Made by a program: the position numbers and the translations under genes | Notes under the pieces: generated by a model | What the model was told of the DNA's origin: nothing | Seen by the model: the letters and a program-made list of their open reading frames with translations, nothing else | The model's database searches: none | Origin: Algibacter mikhailovii | GTDB lineage: Bacteria; Bacteroidota; Bacteroidia; Flavobacteriales; Flavobacteriaceae | Reading direction: 5' to 3' | Length of the DNA: 64,000 nucleotides | Assembly (NCBI RefSeq): GCF_014651495.1 | Contig: NZ_BMWZ01000005.1 | Coordinates: 1 to 64,000 of the forward strand | Shown here: piece after piece, positions 47,298 to 56,674 of the stretch | Layout of the letters: each line of letters begins with the position of its first letter | How positions within the stretch are numbered: the first letter of the stretch is position 1

Positions 47298-49126
47298 GCG
47301 TCTTTTTTGTTCTCTTTAAACTTACTTTCTAATTCTGCTTGAAACTCTTCCATTACCGGACGAACCGTGCTTTCTGGTAAATCAGCTATTTTAATATACA
47401 TAAGTCCATCAACTGAATTATTGAACAATGGATCTACATTAAAGGCTACTAATTTGGCATTCTGCTTTATATATTTTTTTAAAAGTACCGGTAATCGTAG
47501 AGCACCGGGTTCTATTTCATCAATGATTTTGTCAAATTTATTAAGGTCAGCCTCAGTTTCGTCAAAAACAAAATCTTTATCGGCATCTTTTAATTTTACT
47601 TTAAATTCTTTTTTAGGGTGCACGTATTGCGCAATATAAGGGTCGTAATAATGCGATTTCATAAACTCAATCATTAACGATTTTGAGAAGTTTGAAAATT
47701 GATTACTAATACTTACCCCACCAATTAAATACTTATGCTCTGGGTAGCGCAATGTGATATGAACAATACCTTTCCAAAGTAGAAACAAAGGCATTGGTTT
47801 TAGTTGGTACTCTTTAATAATGAATGCTCGTCCCATTTCAATAGACTCACTCATCATTTTATAAAGTTCGGGTTCAAAACGAAACAAGTCTTGAAGATAA
47901 AACCCATCTATACCATAGCGTTTAAATATTTTTGAACCAAAGCCCATTCTATAGGCTCCGGCAAGTATTTTCTTTTCATTATCCCATAAAAACATATGAT
48001 GATAATAGTTGTCAAAAGGGTCGAGGTCTATAGCTTCATTGGTGCCTTCGCCAACGGCTCTAAATGTGATTTCCCTGAGTCTTCCTATTTCTTGAAGAAT
48101 ATTGGGGATTTTACTAGCTTCGGCTAAAAACACCTCATAGTTTTTACTTTCCAAAAGTCTGTCCTTATTGGTTCTTAAGGCGTCAACTTCTTGAACCATT
48201 AAATTTTGTGCTACAGGGGTAATAATGCTTTTGGGGTGTTTTGGCGTTTTTAAAGTAGACGAAATATTGTCTAAGATCTTAGGTTTATCTGCAAAAGCAT
48301 TAGAAAGTATATAGGTTTTTCGTCTTAAAAACTCCGTAAATTCATCCAGTGAAGCATATTCTTTTTGGTCTTGAACTGAAATAGGCTTTCCTATCCGTAC
48401 ACCAATGGTTCGGCGTTTTTGCGTAAGCAATTCAGATGGTAATTTAGCCGTTCTAAACGTATCGCTAATTTTCGAGAGCTTATAAAACAGTTTGCTGTTT
48501 TTGGCGTGAAAATAAATAGGAACAACGGGCACGCCCGCTTTTTTTACTAATTTCATAGCAGCTTCTTCCCAGGGTCTATCTACCACTAATTTACCATCGC
48601 GATAGGTGGATACTTCTCCCGCAGGAAAAACACCAAGCGGATGCCCCCCACGTAAATGAAGAATAGCATTTTTGAAACCAGCAATACTTGACTTTACATC
48701 TTTCCGGTCTTCAAAAGGATTGACAGGCATAATGTAGGGTTTCATAGGCTCAATACGATGCAGTAAGAAGTTTGCAATGATCTTAAAATCTTTTCGCTGT
48801 TCTATCATCAATTTTAAAAGAAGAATACCATCAATACCACCAAGGGGATGATTTGAGATGGTTATATAGGCACCGTCTTTTGGTAAACGCTTTAAATCTT
48901 CCTCCGGAATGTCAAATTTTATTTGAAAATCCTCCAAAATACCATCAAGAAAAGGGAGGTCGCTTAAATGTTTATTGCGATTATAAATCTTATTAAGTGA
49001 AGATATTTTTAACACCTTCATTAAAACCCAGCCAATAAAAGTACCAATGAAACCATACTTATCCAATTGAATAGCTTTGGCAATTTCCTTAGCACTCACT
49101 AATCCTATATCTTGCTGTTTACTCAT
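47294..49126 (-). CDS. olsF: Bifunctional OlsF-type ornithine/glycine lipid acyltransferase
   Basis: This 610-residue protein fuses two acyltransferases. The N-terminal half is a PlsC-like O-acyltransferase with NHPLGGIDG (H93, D99) and GVFPAGEVSTYRDG near residue 165. The C-terminal half, from about residue 315, is a GNAT-like N-acyltransferase related to hemolysin/OlsB proteins (ITFRAVGEGTNEAIDLDPFD, then FLLWKGIVHITLRYPEHKYL). In OlsF enzymes the C-terminal part acylates the amino group of ornithine or glycine and the N-terminal part adds the second fatty acid, making phosphate-free membrane lipids. It follows aspartate kinase by 21 bases. The lipid headgroup here is inferred. Confidence 0.85.
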   Translation of the reverse strand: MSKQQDIGLVSAKEIAKAIQLDKYGFIGTFIGWVLMKVLKISSLNKIYNRNKHLSDLPFLDGILEDFQIKFDIPEEDLKRLPKDGAYITISNHPLGGIDGILLLKLMIEQRKDFKIIANFLLHRIEPMKPYIMPVNPFEDRKDVKSSIAGFKNAILHLRGGHPLGVFPAGEVSTYRDGKLVVDRPWEEAAMKLVKKAGVPVVPIYFHAKNSKLFYKLSKISDTFRTAKLPSELLTQKRRTIGVRIGKPISVQDQKEYASLDEFTEFLRRKTYILSNAFADKPKILDNISSTLKTPKHPKSIITPVAQNLMVQEVDALRTNKDRLLESKNYEVFLAEASKIPNILQEIGRLREITFRAVGEGTNEAIDLDPFDNYYHHMFLWDNEKKILAGAYRMGFGSKIFKRYGIDGFYLQDLFRFEPELYKMMSESIEMGRAFIIKEYQLKPMPLFLLWKGIVHITLRYPEHKYLIGGVSISNQFSNFSKSLMIEFMKSHYYDPYIAQYVHPKKEFKVKLKDADKDFVFDETEADLNKFDKIIDEIEPGALRLPVLLKKYIKQNAKLVAFNVDPLFNNSVDGLMYIKIADLPESTVRPVMEEFQAELESKFKENKKDA

Positions 49127-49147
49127 GCGTGTAAATGTACTAAATGT

Positions 49148-50398
49148 TTATTTAGTTACTACTTGAACGGTTTCTTGGGTTAATTGTTTTAATAACACTG
49201 TTTTGCCCAATTCAATCTGATTAATGGCATCTTGGTTATAGTGTCTAATGGTGTATAAAGATACATTAGCGTGGCAAGTTACTTTAAATTTTGCCTTTAA
49301 ATGCTGTAATAATTTTTCTAGGTTATTATAGACATTGTCTATACAAACAGAGAAACTAATCGCAGAGTTTTGAATCACATCAACTTTCATTTTATATAAA
49401 TGTAACAGATTGAATATGTCGCTAATATTTTCTTCCACAATATATGAAAAGTCCAAAGAGGATAAGGATATAAGCACTTGATTTTTCTTAACGATAAAAC
49501 AAGGAATCATAGGGTCTAAGATGGTCTCTTTTCGTATGACTGTGCCTTTAGATTCTGGATTTAGAAACGACTTAACAAAAAGAGGTATTTCTTTGCGCTG
49601 TAAGGGCTGTATAGTTTTTGGGTGAATTACAGAGGCACCGTAAAAGGCTAATTCAATAGCTTCTCTATACGATATTTTATTAAGTAATTGGGTGTTTGTA
49701 AAATACCGGGGATCAGCATTTAGTATGCCAGGAACGTCTTTCCATATGGTTACGCTTTCAGCATTAAGACAATAAGCATATATGGCTGCCGTATAATCAC
49801 TACCTTCTCTACCAAGTGTGGTGGTGAAATTATTAATATCACTACCTATAAATCCTTGCGTAATATTTAAAGAAGCGCGGTCTAATTTAGAATGTATTAA
49901 GGTTTGCGTTTCCTCCCATTGTACATGAGCACGCCGGTAATACGTATCTGTTTTGATATGGTTTCTGGCATCAATCCATGTGTTCTTTAATCCTACCGAA
50001 TTGAGGTATTCACTCACTATGCTTGTAGAAACTAATTCGCCAATACTAATAACTTGATCATAAACAAAGTTGTAATCAGGAGACTTATTTATTTTTAAAA
50101 AATCTGTAAGTTCATTAAAAAAACCTCCTATTTTTTTAAAGCTAGGATGATTTTCATTATCAAATAAATCAAGTAATATGTTGTTGTGATACTTTATAAC
50201 ATCTTGAAGAGAACTTTGTAACTCCTTCTTGTTTTCAAAATAGTTTTTAACCACCTGCTCTAAGGCATTAGTGGTCTTGCCCATAGCAGAAACAACGATG
50301 ACGGTTTTTTTGTAACCAGTCTTTTCTAATATAGAAACTATGTTTTTAACACCAAGAGCATCTTTTATTGATGCACCACCAAATTTGAATATTTGCAT
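49148..50398 (-). CDS. lysC: Aspartate kinase, monofunctional
   Basis: This 416-residue enzyme phosphorylates aspartate, opening the pathway to lysine, threonine and methionine. The kinase domain begins MQIFKFGGASIKDALGVKNI (KFGG motif), has VIVVSAMGKTTNAL, then GFIGSDINNFTTTLGREGSD with the usual GREGSDYTA site, and WKDVPGILNADPR. The C-terminal part (from about 300) appears to hold ACT-like strands but is weakly conserved, so feedback control is uncertain. It is in an operon with a GNAT gene (1 base upstream) and olsF. Confidence 0.9.
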   Translation of the reverse strand: MQIFKFGGASIKDALGVKNIVSILEKTGYKKTVIVVSAMGKTTNALEQVVKNYFENKKELQSSLQDVIKYHNNILLDLFDNENHPSFKKIGGFFNELTDFLKINKSPDYNFVYDQVISIGELVSTSIVSEYLNSVGLKNTWIDARNHIKTDTYYRRAHVQWEETQTLIHSKLDRASLNITQGFIGSDINNFTTTLGREGSDYTAAIYAYCLNAESVTIWKDVPGILNADPRYFTNTQLLNKISYREAIELAFYGASVIHPKTIQPLQRKEIPLFVKSFLNPESKGTVIRKETILDPMIPCFIVKKNQVLISLSSLDFSYIVEENISDIFNLLHLYKMKVDVIQNSAISFSVCIDNVYNNLEKLLQHLKAKFKVTCHANVSLYTIRHYNQDAINQIELGKTVLLKQLTQETVQVVTK

Positions 50399-50399
50399 A

Positions 50400-50879
50400 C
50401 TATAACTGCGCTATATAATTTTTAATAGCTTGTTCATTAAGTTGCACTACATCCCAATCGCGCATTACGTTAGCGCCTTTTTTCTCATAAAATGCTATGG
50501 CAGGCTCGTTCCAATCTAGTACCTCCCAGTTTATGCGTTTTACACCTAATTTATGACCATATTTTACAACTTCGTTAAGAAGGGCAGTGCCTATACCGCT
50601 ACCGCGCATAGATTCACTTACAATCAAATCTTCTAAATGAATGGCTTTTCCTTTCCAAGTTGAGTATCTGTTGTAGATTAGGGCAATACCTTCAATATTA
50701 GAATTCAATTCTGCAACGAAGCAATGAAAATAAGGGGATTTACCAAAGCCATCAGCTTCTAAGTCTTTAACGGAAATTTCAACTGCATCTGGTTCTTTTT
50801 CAAAAATGGCCAGTTCTTTAATTAACTTAAGTACTTGAGGCATATCGCCAATTTCTGCATTTCTTACGGTAAAATTCAT
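50400..50879 (-). CDS. GNAT N-acetyltransferase
   Basis: This 159-residue protein is a spermidine/spermine- or diamine-acetyltransferase-like GNAT: FTVRNAEIGDMPQVLKLIKE at the N terminus, IHLEDLIVSESMRGSGIGTA with the acetyl-CoA loop R-G-S-G-I-G near residues 91-97, and KRINWEVLDWNEPAIAFYEK near the C terminus. The substrate is not known. It is the first gene of a leftward operon with aspartate kinase, one base apart. Confidence 0.92.
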   Translation of the reverse strand: MNFTVRNAEIGDMPQVLKLIKELAIFEKEPDAVEISVKDLEADGFGKSPYFHCFVAELNSNIEGIALIYNRYSTWKGKAIHLEDLIVSESMRGSGIGTALLNEVVKYGHKLGVKRINWEVLDWNEPAIAFYEKKGANVMRDWDVVQLNEQAIKNYIAQL

Positions 50880-50895
50880 AGTATTTATAATTATT

Positions 50896-50903
50896 CAAAT
50901 ATA
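50896..50903 (-). promoter_or_regulatory. Putative -7 element for the GNAT-lysC-olsF operon
   Basis: The minus strand reads TATATTTG, a full TAnnTTTG match, 16 bases upstream of the GNAT start. Confidence 0.55.
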
Positions 50904-50947
50904 GTTTAAAAGATCAATAAAAATAAAGGATTAGTGCCCCGAAATCG

Positions 50948-50977
50948 TTGTAGTTTACTAAAAATTATGGATATTTG
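50948..50977 (+). promoter_or_regulatory. Putative promoter of fbp
   Basis: TTG at 50948-50950, a 19-base spacer and GATATTTG at 50970-50977 match the Bacteroidota -33/-7 promoter with one base different. It lies 21 bases before the ATG at 50999 and covers an alternative TTG start at 50975, arguing against that start. Confidence 0.6.
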
Positions 50978-50998
50978 CCTAAACCAAAACAAGCTTTT

Positions 50999-52006
50999 AT
51001 GACGCATAAAAAACAAACCTTAGGAGAATTTATTATTGAGAATCAATCTTCATTTCAGTATTCATCGGGTGAATTGTCAAGTCTATTGAATTCAATCCGT
51101 TTGGCTGCGAAAGTTGTAAATCATGAAGTTAATAAGGCCGGATTGGTTGATATTATTGGAGCTGCAGGTGATACCAATATTCAAGGTGAAGATCAGCAAA
51201 AACTAGATGTGTATGCCAATGATAAGTTTATCCAAACACTTACTAAAAGAAATATTGTTTGTGGTATAGCTAGTGAAGAAGAAGATGATTTTGTTGCTAT
51301 TAATAGTCAAGATGAAAATCATCAAAATAAATATGTGGTTTTAATAGATCCTCTAGATGGTTCATCAAATATTGATGTTAATGTGTCTGTAGGAACTATA
51401 TTCTCTATTTATAGACGTGTAACTCCAGTAGGTACACCGGTTCAATTGGAAGATTTTTTACAGAAAGGAAGTGAACAAGTGGCTGCAGGTTATGTGGTTT
51501 ATGGCACCTCTACAATGTTAGTTTACACGACCGGTGATGGTGTAAATGGATTTACGTTAAATCCTGCCATAGGATCATTTTATCTATCGCATCCTGATAT
51601 GCAATTTCCTGAAGATGGAAATATATACTCGGTTAATGAAGGGAATTACATTCATTTCCCTCAAGGTGTTAAGAATTACATTAAGTATTGTCAAGAGGAA
51701 GAAGAAGATAGGCCTTATACTTCAAGATATATAGGTTCTTTAGTTTCAGATTTTCATAGAAATATGATTAAAGGTGGTATTTATTTGTACCCTCAAAGTT
51801 CTAAAAACCCTAATGGTAAATTACGTTTGTTATATGAATGTAACCCAATGGCCTTTTTAGCAGAACAGGCTAATGGTAAGTCTAGCGATGGTTTTACAAG
51901 AACTATGGATGTTGAACCAACAGAATTACACCAACGTGTTCCATTTATTTGTGGCAGTAAAAATATGGTAGAAAAGGCAGAAGAGTTTATGCGTAATGCA
52001 AAATAA
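50999..52006 (+). CDS. fbp: Class I fructose-1,6-bisphosphatase
   Basis: This 335-residue enzyme removes the 1-phosphate of fructose-1,6-bisphosphate in gluconeogenesis. Visible motifs are [19 protein letters not shown] (metal site), ASEEEDD, and [20 protein letters not shown], the family signature, then [20 protein letters not shown] in the substrate site. ATG at 50999 is chosen because the promoter covers the upstream TTG. The gene is alone on its strand and closed by a terminator. It would support growth on non-sugar carbon, or carry flux from phosphorolysis products. Confidence 0.96.
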   Translation: MTHKKQTLGEFIIENQSSFQYSSGELSSLLNSIRLAAKVVNHEVNKAGLVDIIGAAGDTNIQGEDQQKLDVYANDKFIQTLTKRNIVCGIASEEEDDFVAINSQDENHQNKYVVLIDPLDGSSNIDVNVSVGTIFSIYRRVTPVGTPVQLEDFLQKGSEQVAAGYVVYGTSTMLVYTTGDGVNGFTLNPAIGSFYLSHPDMQFPEDGNIYSVNEGNYIHFPQGVKNYIKYCQEEEEDRPYTSRYIGSLVSDFHRNMIKGGIYLYPQSSKNPNGKLRLLYECNPMAFLAEQANGKSSDGFTRTMDVEPTELHQRVPFICGSKNMVEKAEEFMRNAK

Positions 52007-52027
52007 GCCTGCTGATTTATAAAATAT

Positions 52028-52056
52028 AAAAGCACTCTAATAAGAGTGCTTTTTTT
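52028..52056 (+). terminator. Rho-independent terminator after fbp
   Basis: AAAAGCACTCT (52028-52038) pairs with AGAGTGCTTTT (52043-52053) around AATA, followed by T residues. Confidence 0.9.
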
Positions 52057-52100
52057 ATACATCTATATTCTTAAATTAAGAAAAAGTACGTGGATTGCTT

Positions 52101-52730
52101 TTAAAACCGAAACCCTAAGTTGAGGTAACCTTGCGAAGGATTGGAACCTATTGTATTAACCATATCATTAAACCCATAATTAAAACCTAACTCAACAAAA
52201 AAGAAAGCAATATCTACACCTACACCAAGCTGGCCATAAAAAATAAAGTCTTCTATTTCATCTTCAGAATCCAGAGCGGTTTCAATATTTTTAGAGGTGG
52301 TAAAAGAAGGAACGCCACTCACAAATACGCGTACACCTACTAACCTATCAGCAAAAGAGGTAAGATTGAGTCCTAACGATAATGGAATATCAATGGCCGT
52401 GGTTTTAAAACTAAAGGTGTCACTCGAGTTAAAGGAATTTGAAAAATCATAAGGTCTACTATTTAACCGTGCCCCTATTTCATAATAAAAAAAACGACCT
52501 CTTTTGTATGAAACACCAAGATTATAGCCAATAGTAGCATCTGATGAAATAGGGTCATCGGTGGTATCTATGTTCAGGCCATTTACGTTTACTCCTGCTG
52601 AAATTTTAAATGAGCTTCGCGCTTTGCGTTCTTTTTTTTGTTGCAAGTCTTCATCTTGCGCTTTAGCTGAGTTGGAGTAACATATGGCCAAAATAATTAG
52701 GCATACATATTTTAATATTGATTGTTTCAT
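52101..52730 (-). CDS. Outer-membrane beta-barrel protein
   Basis: This 209-residue protein has a signal peptide (MKQSILKYVCLIILAICYSN, cut after SAKA) and alternating strands with aromatic ends (YNLGVSYKRGRFFYYEIGAR, QLGVGVDIAFFFVELGFNYG) and a terminal GYLNLGFRF, all typical of the eight-stranded OmpA/OmpX-like barrels of Bacteroidota (PorT/outer-membrane beta-barrel family). Its function is not known. It has its own promoter at 52763-52770 and converges with fbp. Confidence 0.85.
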   Translation of the reverse strand: MKQSILKYVCLIILAICYSNSAKAQDEDLQQKKERKARSSFKISAGVNVNGLNIDTTDDPISSDATIGYNLGVSYKRGRFFYYEIGARLNSRPYDFSNSFNSSDTFSFKTTAIDIPLSLGLNLTSFADRLVGVRVFVSGVPSFTTSKNIETALDSEDEIEDFIFYGQLGVGVDIAFFFVELGFNYGFNDMVNTIGSNPSQGYLNLGFRF

Positions 52731-52762
52731 GATAGTCTTTAGTTTGAAGGTTTTATTTCACT

Positions 52763-52770
52763 CAAAGATA
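52763..52770 (-). promoter_or_regulatory. Putative -7 element for the outer-membrane barrel gene
   Basis: The minus strand reads TATCTTTG, a full TAnnTTTG match, 32 bases upstream of the start at 52730. Confidence 0.55.
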
Positions 52771-52943
52771 AAATTTTTGTTACACTTGTAAACATATGTA
52801 GTACAATTTAAAACCTTAGCCTTAGGCTTTTTTTCTATATTGCAAATTGCTAAATACAATCAATAAACGTGCAGAGACATTAGTGTCATAGAAAAAATTG
52901 ATTTTTGAAATACGTAATTATAAAAACTAAACTAAAATTAAAT

Positions 52944-54509
52944 ATGAATAAACTTAATCAAATAATGCTATTACTGCTTTTAGCATTAATCAGTGTGCAT
53001 TGTAAAGAAAAATCAAAAGAAGTTGTTGAATCCGTGGAACAAGAACAAACCGCTAAACCTAATATTGTAATCATTTATACTGATGATTTAGGTTATGGGG
53101 ATGTTGGGTTTAATGGGGCTACTGAAATAAAAACGCCCAATATGGATTATTTAGCTAATAATGGTGTACGTTTTACTAATGGTTTTGCCTCTTCCGCAAC
53201 ATGTACACCCAGCCGATATGCATTATTAACAGGTGTGTATCCTTGGCGGGAAAAGAATGCCAAAATTTTACCAGGTACCGCCCCTCTAATTATTGGTACT
53301 GATCAAATGACTGTGCCTAAAATGCTAAAGGCAAAAGGCTATCATACTGGAATTGTTGGAAAATGGCACCTTGGTTTAGGCAGTGGACATGTCAATTGGA
53401 ATGCGCATGTAAGTCCAGGTCCTAATGAAGTTGGTTTTGATTATTCATATATCATGGCTGCTACGCAAGATAGAGTGCCTACAGTATACATTGAGAATGG
53501 AGATGTGGTTGGACTAGATCCGAATGACCCTATTGAAATTAATTACAAGACAAATTTTGAAGGACAACCAAATGGCATTGACAATCCTGAATTATTAAAA
53601 ATGAAATGGCACCATGGACATAACAGTAGTATTGTAAATGGTATTCCGCGAATTGGGTATATGAAAGGTGGAGAAGCAGCGAAATGGAAAGATGAAGATA
53701 TGGCCGATCACTTTTTAAAGGGGGCTCAAAATTATGTGAAACAACATAAAAATGAACCGTTCTTTTTATACTATGCCATGCAACAACCTCATGTTCCAAG
53801 AACACCGCACCCTAGATTTGTTGGTGCTTCAGGCTTAGGACCTAGAGGAGATGTAATAGTAGAAGCAGATTGGTGTATTGGAGAATTCATTAATACTTTA
53901 AAAGAAGAAGGGTTGCTAGAGAACACCTTAATTATTTTTTCAAGTGATAATGGTCCTGTTTTAAATGATGGGTATTATGATGAGGCTGTTGAAAAGCTTG
54001 GAGATCATACTCCAGGTGGTAGTTTGAGAGGTGGTAAATATAGCCTTTTTGAAGCTGGAACTCGCGTGCCGTTTTTTACGTATTGGAAGGGTACTATTAA
54101 TTCAGGCGTTTCTGATGCTTTAGTTTGTCAATTGGATGTGCTTTCTTCTTTAGCACAACTAGTAGGTAGTGATGTTAAAGCAGGTGATAGCCAAGGGTTA
54201 GTAGATGTTTTCTTAGGAAAATCTAATGCTGGCAGAGATGATTTAGTTATTGAGGCTACTTCAAGAACAGCTTACAAAGAAGGGGATTGGGTAATGATTC
54301 CGCCTTATAAAGGGCCTGCTAAAATAGACGATGTTAATATTGAGATAGGAAATTCAAAAGAATTTCAATTATATAATCTAAAGGAAGATATAGGTCAGCA
54401 AAATAATCTAGCAAAAAGTAACAAGGAAAAACTCCAGGATATGTTAGCCAAATTTGAGGCTATTAGAGGCGATGATTATAATACGACTCAGAAGATTGAG
54501 CTGAAGTAA
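52944..54509 (+). CDS. S1-family sulfatase lipoprotein
   Basis: This 521-residue enzyme should remove sulfate groups from glycans or other sulfate esters. A lipoprotein signal is present (MLLLLLALISVHC). The active site motif is CTPSR with C87, to be converted to formylglycine, inside SSATCTPSRYALLTGVYPWR. Metal-binding IYTDDLGYGDVGFNG lies near the start and IVGKWHLGLGSGH with FSSDNGPV further on. ATG at 52944 is preferred to an upstream TTG at 52905, which would lengthen the signal peptide oddly. No SusCD pair or sulfatase-maturing enzyme is nearby. Substrate subfamily cannot be assigned. Confidence 0.93.
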   Translation: MNKLNQIMLLLLLALISVHCKEKSKEVVESVEQEQTAKPNIVIIYTDDLGYGDVGFNGATEIKTPNMDYLANNGVRFTNGFASSATCTPSRYALLTGVYPWREKNAKILPGTAPLIIGTDQMTVPKMLKAKGYHTGIVGKWHLGLGSGHVNWNAHVSPGPNEVGFDYSYIMAATQDRVPTVYIENGDVVGLDPNDPIEINYKTNFEGQPNGIDNPELLKMKWHHGHNSSIVNGIPRIGYMKGGEAAKWKDEDMADHFLKGAQNYVKQHKNEPFFLYYAMQQPHVPRTPHPRFVGASGLGPRGDVIVEADWCIGEFINTLKEEGLLENTLIIFSSDNGPVLNDGYYDEAVEKLGDHTPGGSLRGGKYSLFEAGTRVPFFTYWKGTINSGVSDALVCQLDVLSSLAQLVGSDVKAGDSQGLVDVFLGKSNAGRDDLVIEATSRTAYKEGDWVMIPPYKGPAKIDDVNIEIGNSKEFQLYNLKEDIGQQNNLAKSNKEKLQDMLAKFEAIRGDDYNTTQKIELK

Positions 54510-54530
54510 AAGGACATTTATTTTTTATTA

Positions 54531-54566
54531 AAAACACCCCGTATTATAATATACAGGGTGTTTTTT
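54531..54566 (+). terminator. Rho-independent terminator after the sulfatase
   Basis: AACACCCCGTAT (54533-54544) pairs with ATACAGGGTGTT (54551-54562) with one mismatch and is followed by T residues. Confidence 0.82.
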
Positions 54567-54587
54567 AGTTTTATCCCAAAAAAAACT

Positions 54588-54622
54588 AAAAGGTTGATAA
54601 ATTAATTTATCAACCTTTTTTA
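54588..54622. terminator. Second hairpin, bidirectional terminator
   Basis: AAAAGGTTGATAAAT (54588-54602) pairs perfectly with ATTTATCAACCTTTT (54605-54619) and is flanked by A and T runs, so it can work on both strands. The remaining 230 bases before the HdeD-like gene contain no recognised gene. Confidence 0.75.
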
Positions 54623-54851
54623 AATTGAGCAGGTTATTCTTTCAGTTAAAATGTTTATTTTTATTAATTAGTGATCCTTTAAATGCAACCCTCTATTATA
54701 ATTTAATTCATTAAGGGTATCAAAAAAGCAATATTAGAGCCTCAGTATTCACTTAAGGGCTATTGATTATTCGATATTATAATAAATCACTAAAATGGTT
54801 AAGACGATTAAAAAATTAAGAACTAATTAATTATTACCTAAAACAAAATTC

Positions 54852-55412
54852 ATGAAAACATTAAACAAGTATTGGTGGTTAACTTTAATAAGAGGTATTG
54901 TGTTAATCATTTTAGCCATATTGATATTTAGGCATCCTTTAGGGGCATTGGTTGGTCTTGCCATATACTTAAGTGTTAGTTTATTGTTCATTGGGATTAC
55001 CCAAGTATTTATGTCTTTTGCCGTAAAAGACACCCAAGAAAATTGGGGATGGACATTGGCTGTTGGGCTTATCGATATTTTTATAGCCTTTATCTTATTA
55101 TCTAACCCTGCAGTAACAGCAGCAACGCTTCCATTTATAGTTGGCTTTTGGCTAATTGTTGCTGGTGTAATGAATTTTGTTAGTGCATTCCAGGATAAAA
55201 AGGAAGGCGTGCCGTATTGGTGGTTAGGACTAATTGGCGGGTTATTTACTATTTTTATTGGTTTTGTCCTTACCAATAACTTATTAGCTGGTACGCTTGC
55301 CATTACTTATTGGATAGGGTTTGGCGTTATGCTCGCAGGTATCGTAAATATTGGTCTGGCTATAGGATTGAAATCTCTAAAAAAAGAAATTGAAAGAGCC
55401 GAAGAGGTATAG
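54852..55412 (+). CDS. HdeD/DUF308-family membrane protein
   Basis: This 186-residue inner-membrane protein shows six hydrophobic spans in three similar pairs: WLTLIRGIVLIILAILIF, GALVGLAIYLSVSLLFIGIT, WGWTLAVGLIDIFIAFILLS, TLPFIVGFWLIVAGVMNFVS, WLGLIGGLFTIFIGFVLTNN and TYWIGFGVMLAGIVNIGLAI. The pattern fits HdeD acid-resistance and DUF308 proteins. Function outside enteric acid resistance is not established. It is followed after 45 bases by a BamA-like gene. Confidence 0.88.
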   Translation: MKTLNKYWWLTLIRGIVLIILAILIFRHPLGALVGLAIYLSVSLLFIGITQVFMSFAVKDTQENWGWTLAVGLIDIFIAFILLSNPAVTAATLPFIVGFWLIVAGVMNFVSAFQDKKEGVPYWWLGLIGGLFTIFIGFVLTNNLLAGTLAITYWIGFGVMLAGIVNIGLAIGLKSLKKEIERAEEV

Positions 55413-55457
55413 CAATTCGCATCATTTTGCTTTTTTGTTTGAGTAGAATAATTAAAA

Positions 55458-56531
55458 ATGAATAGAACATTAGTTGTATTAATCGTTTGGAGTTGTTTTG
55501 TTTTTGGTTATTCTCAAAAGAAAACGGACTCTATAAAAAAGGTCAATTTTGCAGGAATCCCAGTTGTAAATTATAGTAATGCTATTGGTTTAAGTGCCGG
55601 AGCTATGGGGCAAATATTCTATAAGGTAAGTACAAAAGATACTATTTCGCCTACCTCCTCTACAGGTGTTTTTGCTATGTATTCTACTAATAATACTTTT
55701 TTCGCAGCTGCATTTCAGAAACTGTATTTGAATGAGGATCGATGGCGCATTATGTTTGGTGCAGGATTAGGAAATATTAACTATCAATATTGGCAGGAAA
55801 TTCCAGTTATTGGCGGAGATTTTATTGGCTTTAATACTAGGGCAGAATTTGCTATGCTAAAGGTAGAAAGAAAACTAATAGGGAAATTGTACGGTGGAGT
55901 AAGAACCGTAATCTCTAAGAGTAAAACAGATTTTGACTTGCCTGATTTTTTACCACCAGAAATTCTTACTGATGAACGCCGGATGAATAGTTTGGGTTAT
56001 CTTTTTAACTATGATGAGCGAGATAATCAACTAAACCCATATAAGGGTTTTAACGTTGAGTTTAAGAATGATTTCTTTAGAACTTGGCTCAATAGCGCAG
56101 ATAACTTTGAGAGTTTTGAATTAACCTATAATCACTATTACCCCTTAAGTTCTGAGAGAAAGATTATAGCCACGCGCGTAACAGCATCGATTGCTACGGG
56201 AGATGTGCCATTTCAAGGGCAGAATGTGGTTGGTCAAGACGATATTAGAGGATATTCTAATGGTAAGTATCGTGATAACCAAGTCTATGCCATCCAATCA
56301 GAATATAGATGGCGATTTGAAAACAAGTTTGGTGTTGTTGGGTTTTTTGGATTGGCAACGGCCATTGAAAATTTTTCCGATTTTGGAGATGCCCCAATAT
56401 TGCCCGGAGGTGGTGTAGGGGTTAGATACATGATGATACCAAAAGAACGTATTAATATTGGTATTGATGTAGCGGCAGGAAAAGGAGATTGGGGATTATA
56501 CTTTAGAATTGGAGAGTCTTTTGGCAGGTAA
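55458..56531 (+). CDS. BamA/TamA-like outer-membrane barrel (bacterial surface antigen), no POTRA domains
   Basis: This 357-residue protein has a signal peptide (MNRTLVVLIVWSCFVFGYSQ) and a bacterial surface antigen barrel only: YNYDERDNQLNPYKGFNVEF-like segment around FNYDERDNQLNPYKGFNVEF, then QDDIRGYSNGKYRDNQ with the loop-6 IRGY motif (R264), and strands to the C-terminal RIGESFGR. POTRA domains of true BamA or TamA are missing, so it is a short relative, not the assembly machine. Role unknown; it may export or anchor a partner. It follows the HdeD-like gene. Confidence 0.8.
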   Translation: MNRTLVVLIVWSCFVFGYSQKKTDSIKKVNFAGIPVVNYSNAIGLSAGAMGQIFYKVSTKDTISPTSSTGVFAMYSTNNTFFAAAFQKLYLNEDRWRIMFGAGLGNINYQYWQEIPVIGGDFIGFNTRAEFAMLKVERKLIGKLYGGVRTVISKSKTDFDLPDFLPPEILTDERRMNSLGYLFNYDERDNQLNPYKGFNVEFKNDFFRTWLNSADNFESFELTYNHYYPLSSERKIIATRVTASIATGDVPFQGQNVVGQDDIRGYSNGKYRDNQVYAIQSEYRWRFENKFGVVGFFGLATAIENFSDFGDAPILPGGGVGVRYMMIPKERINIGIDVAAGKGDWGLYFRIGESFGR

Positions 56532-56674
56532 AATAAAATGCCTATAAAGTATCAAAACCCTTTAGTTGAAATCAATCTAGTACGCAGGTTTTTTGCTGGT
56601 TTGTTTGTTTTAATTTCTTTAATTTGATATAAAATTTTGTTATTGTAATTAGATTCAGGTTTTAAACTTTAAAA

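Noticed and set aside
49148-50398. Bifunctional aspartate kinase-homoserine dehydrogenase
   Set aside because: At 416 residues only the kinase and ACT-like part are present.
55458-56531. BamA or TamA proper
   Set aside because: Too short at 357 residues and without POTRA domains.
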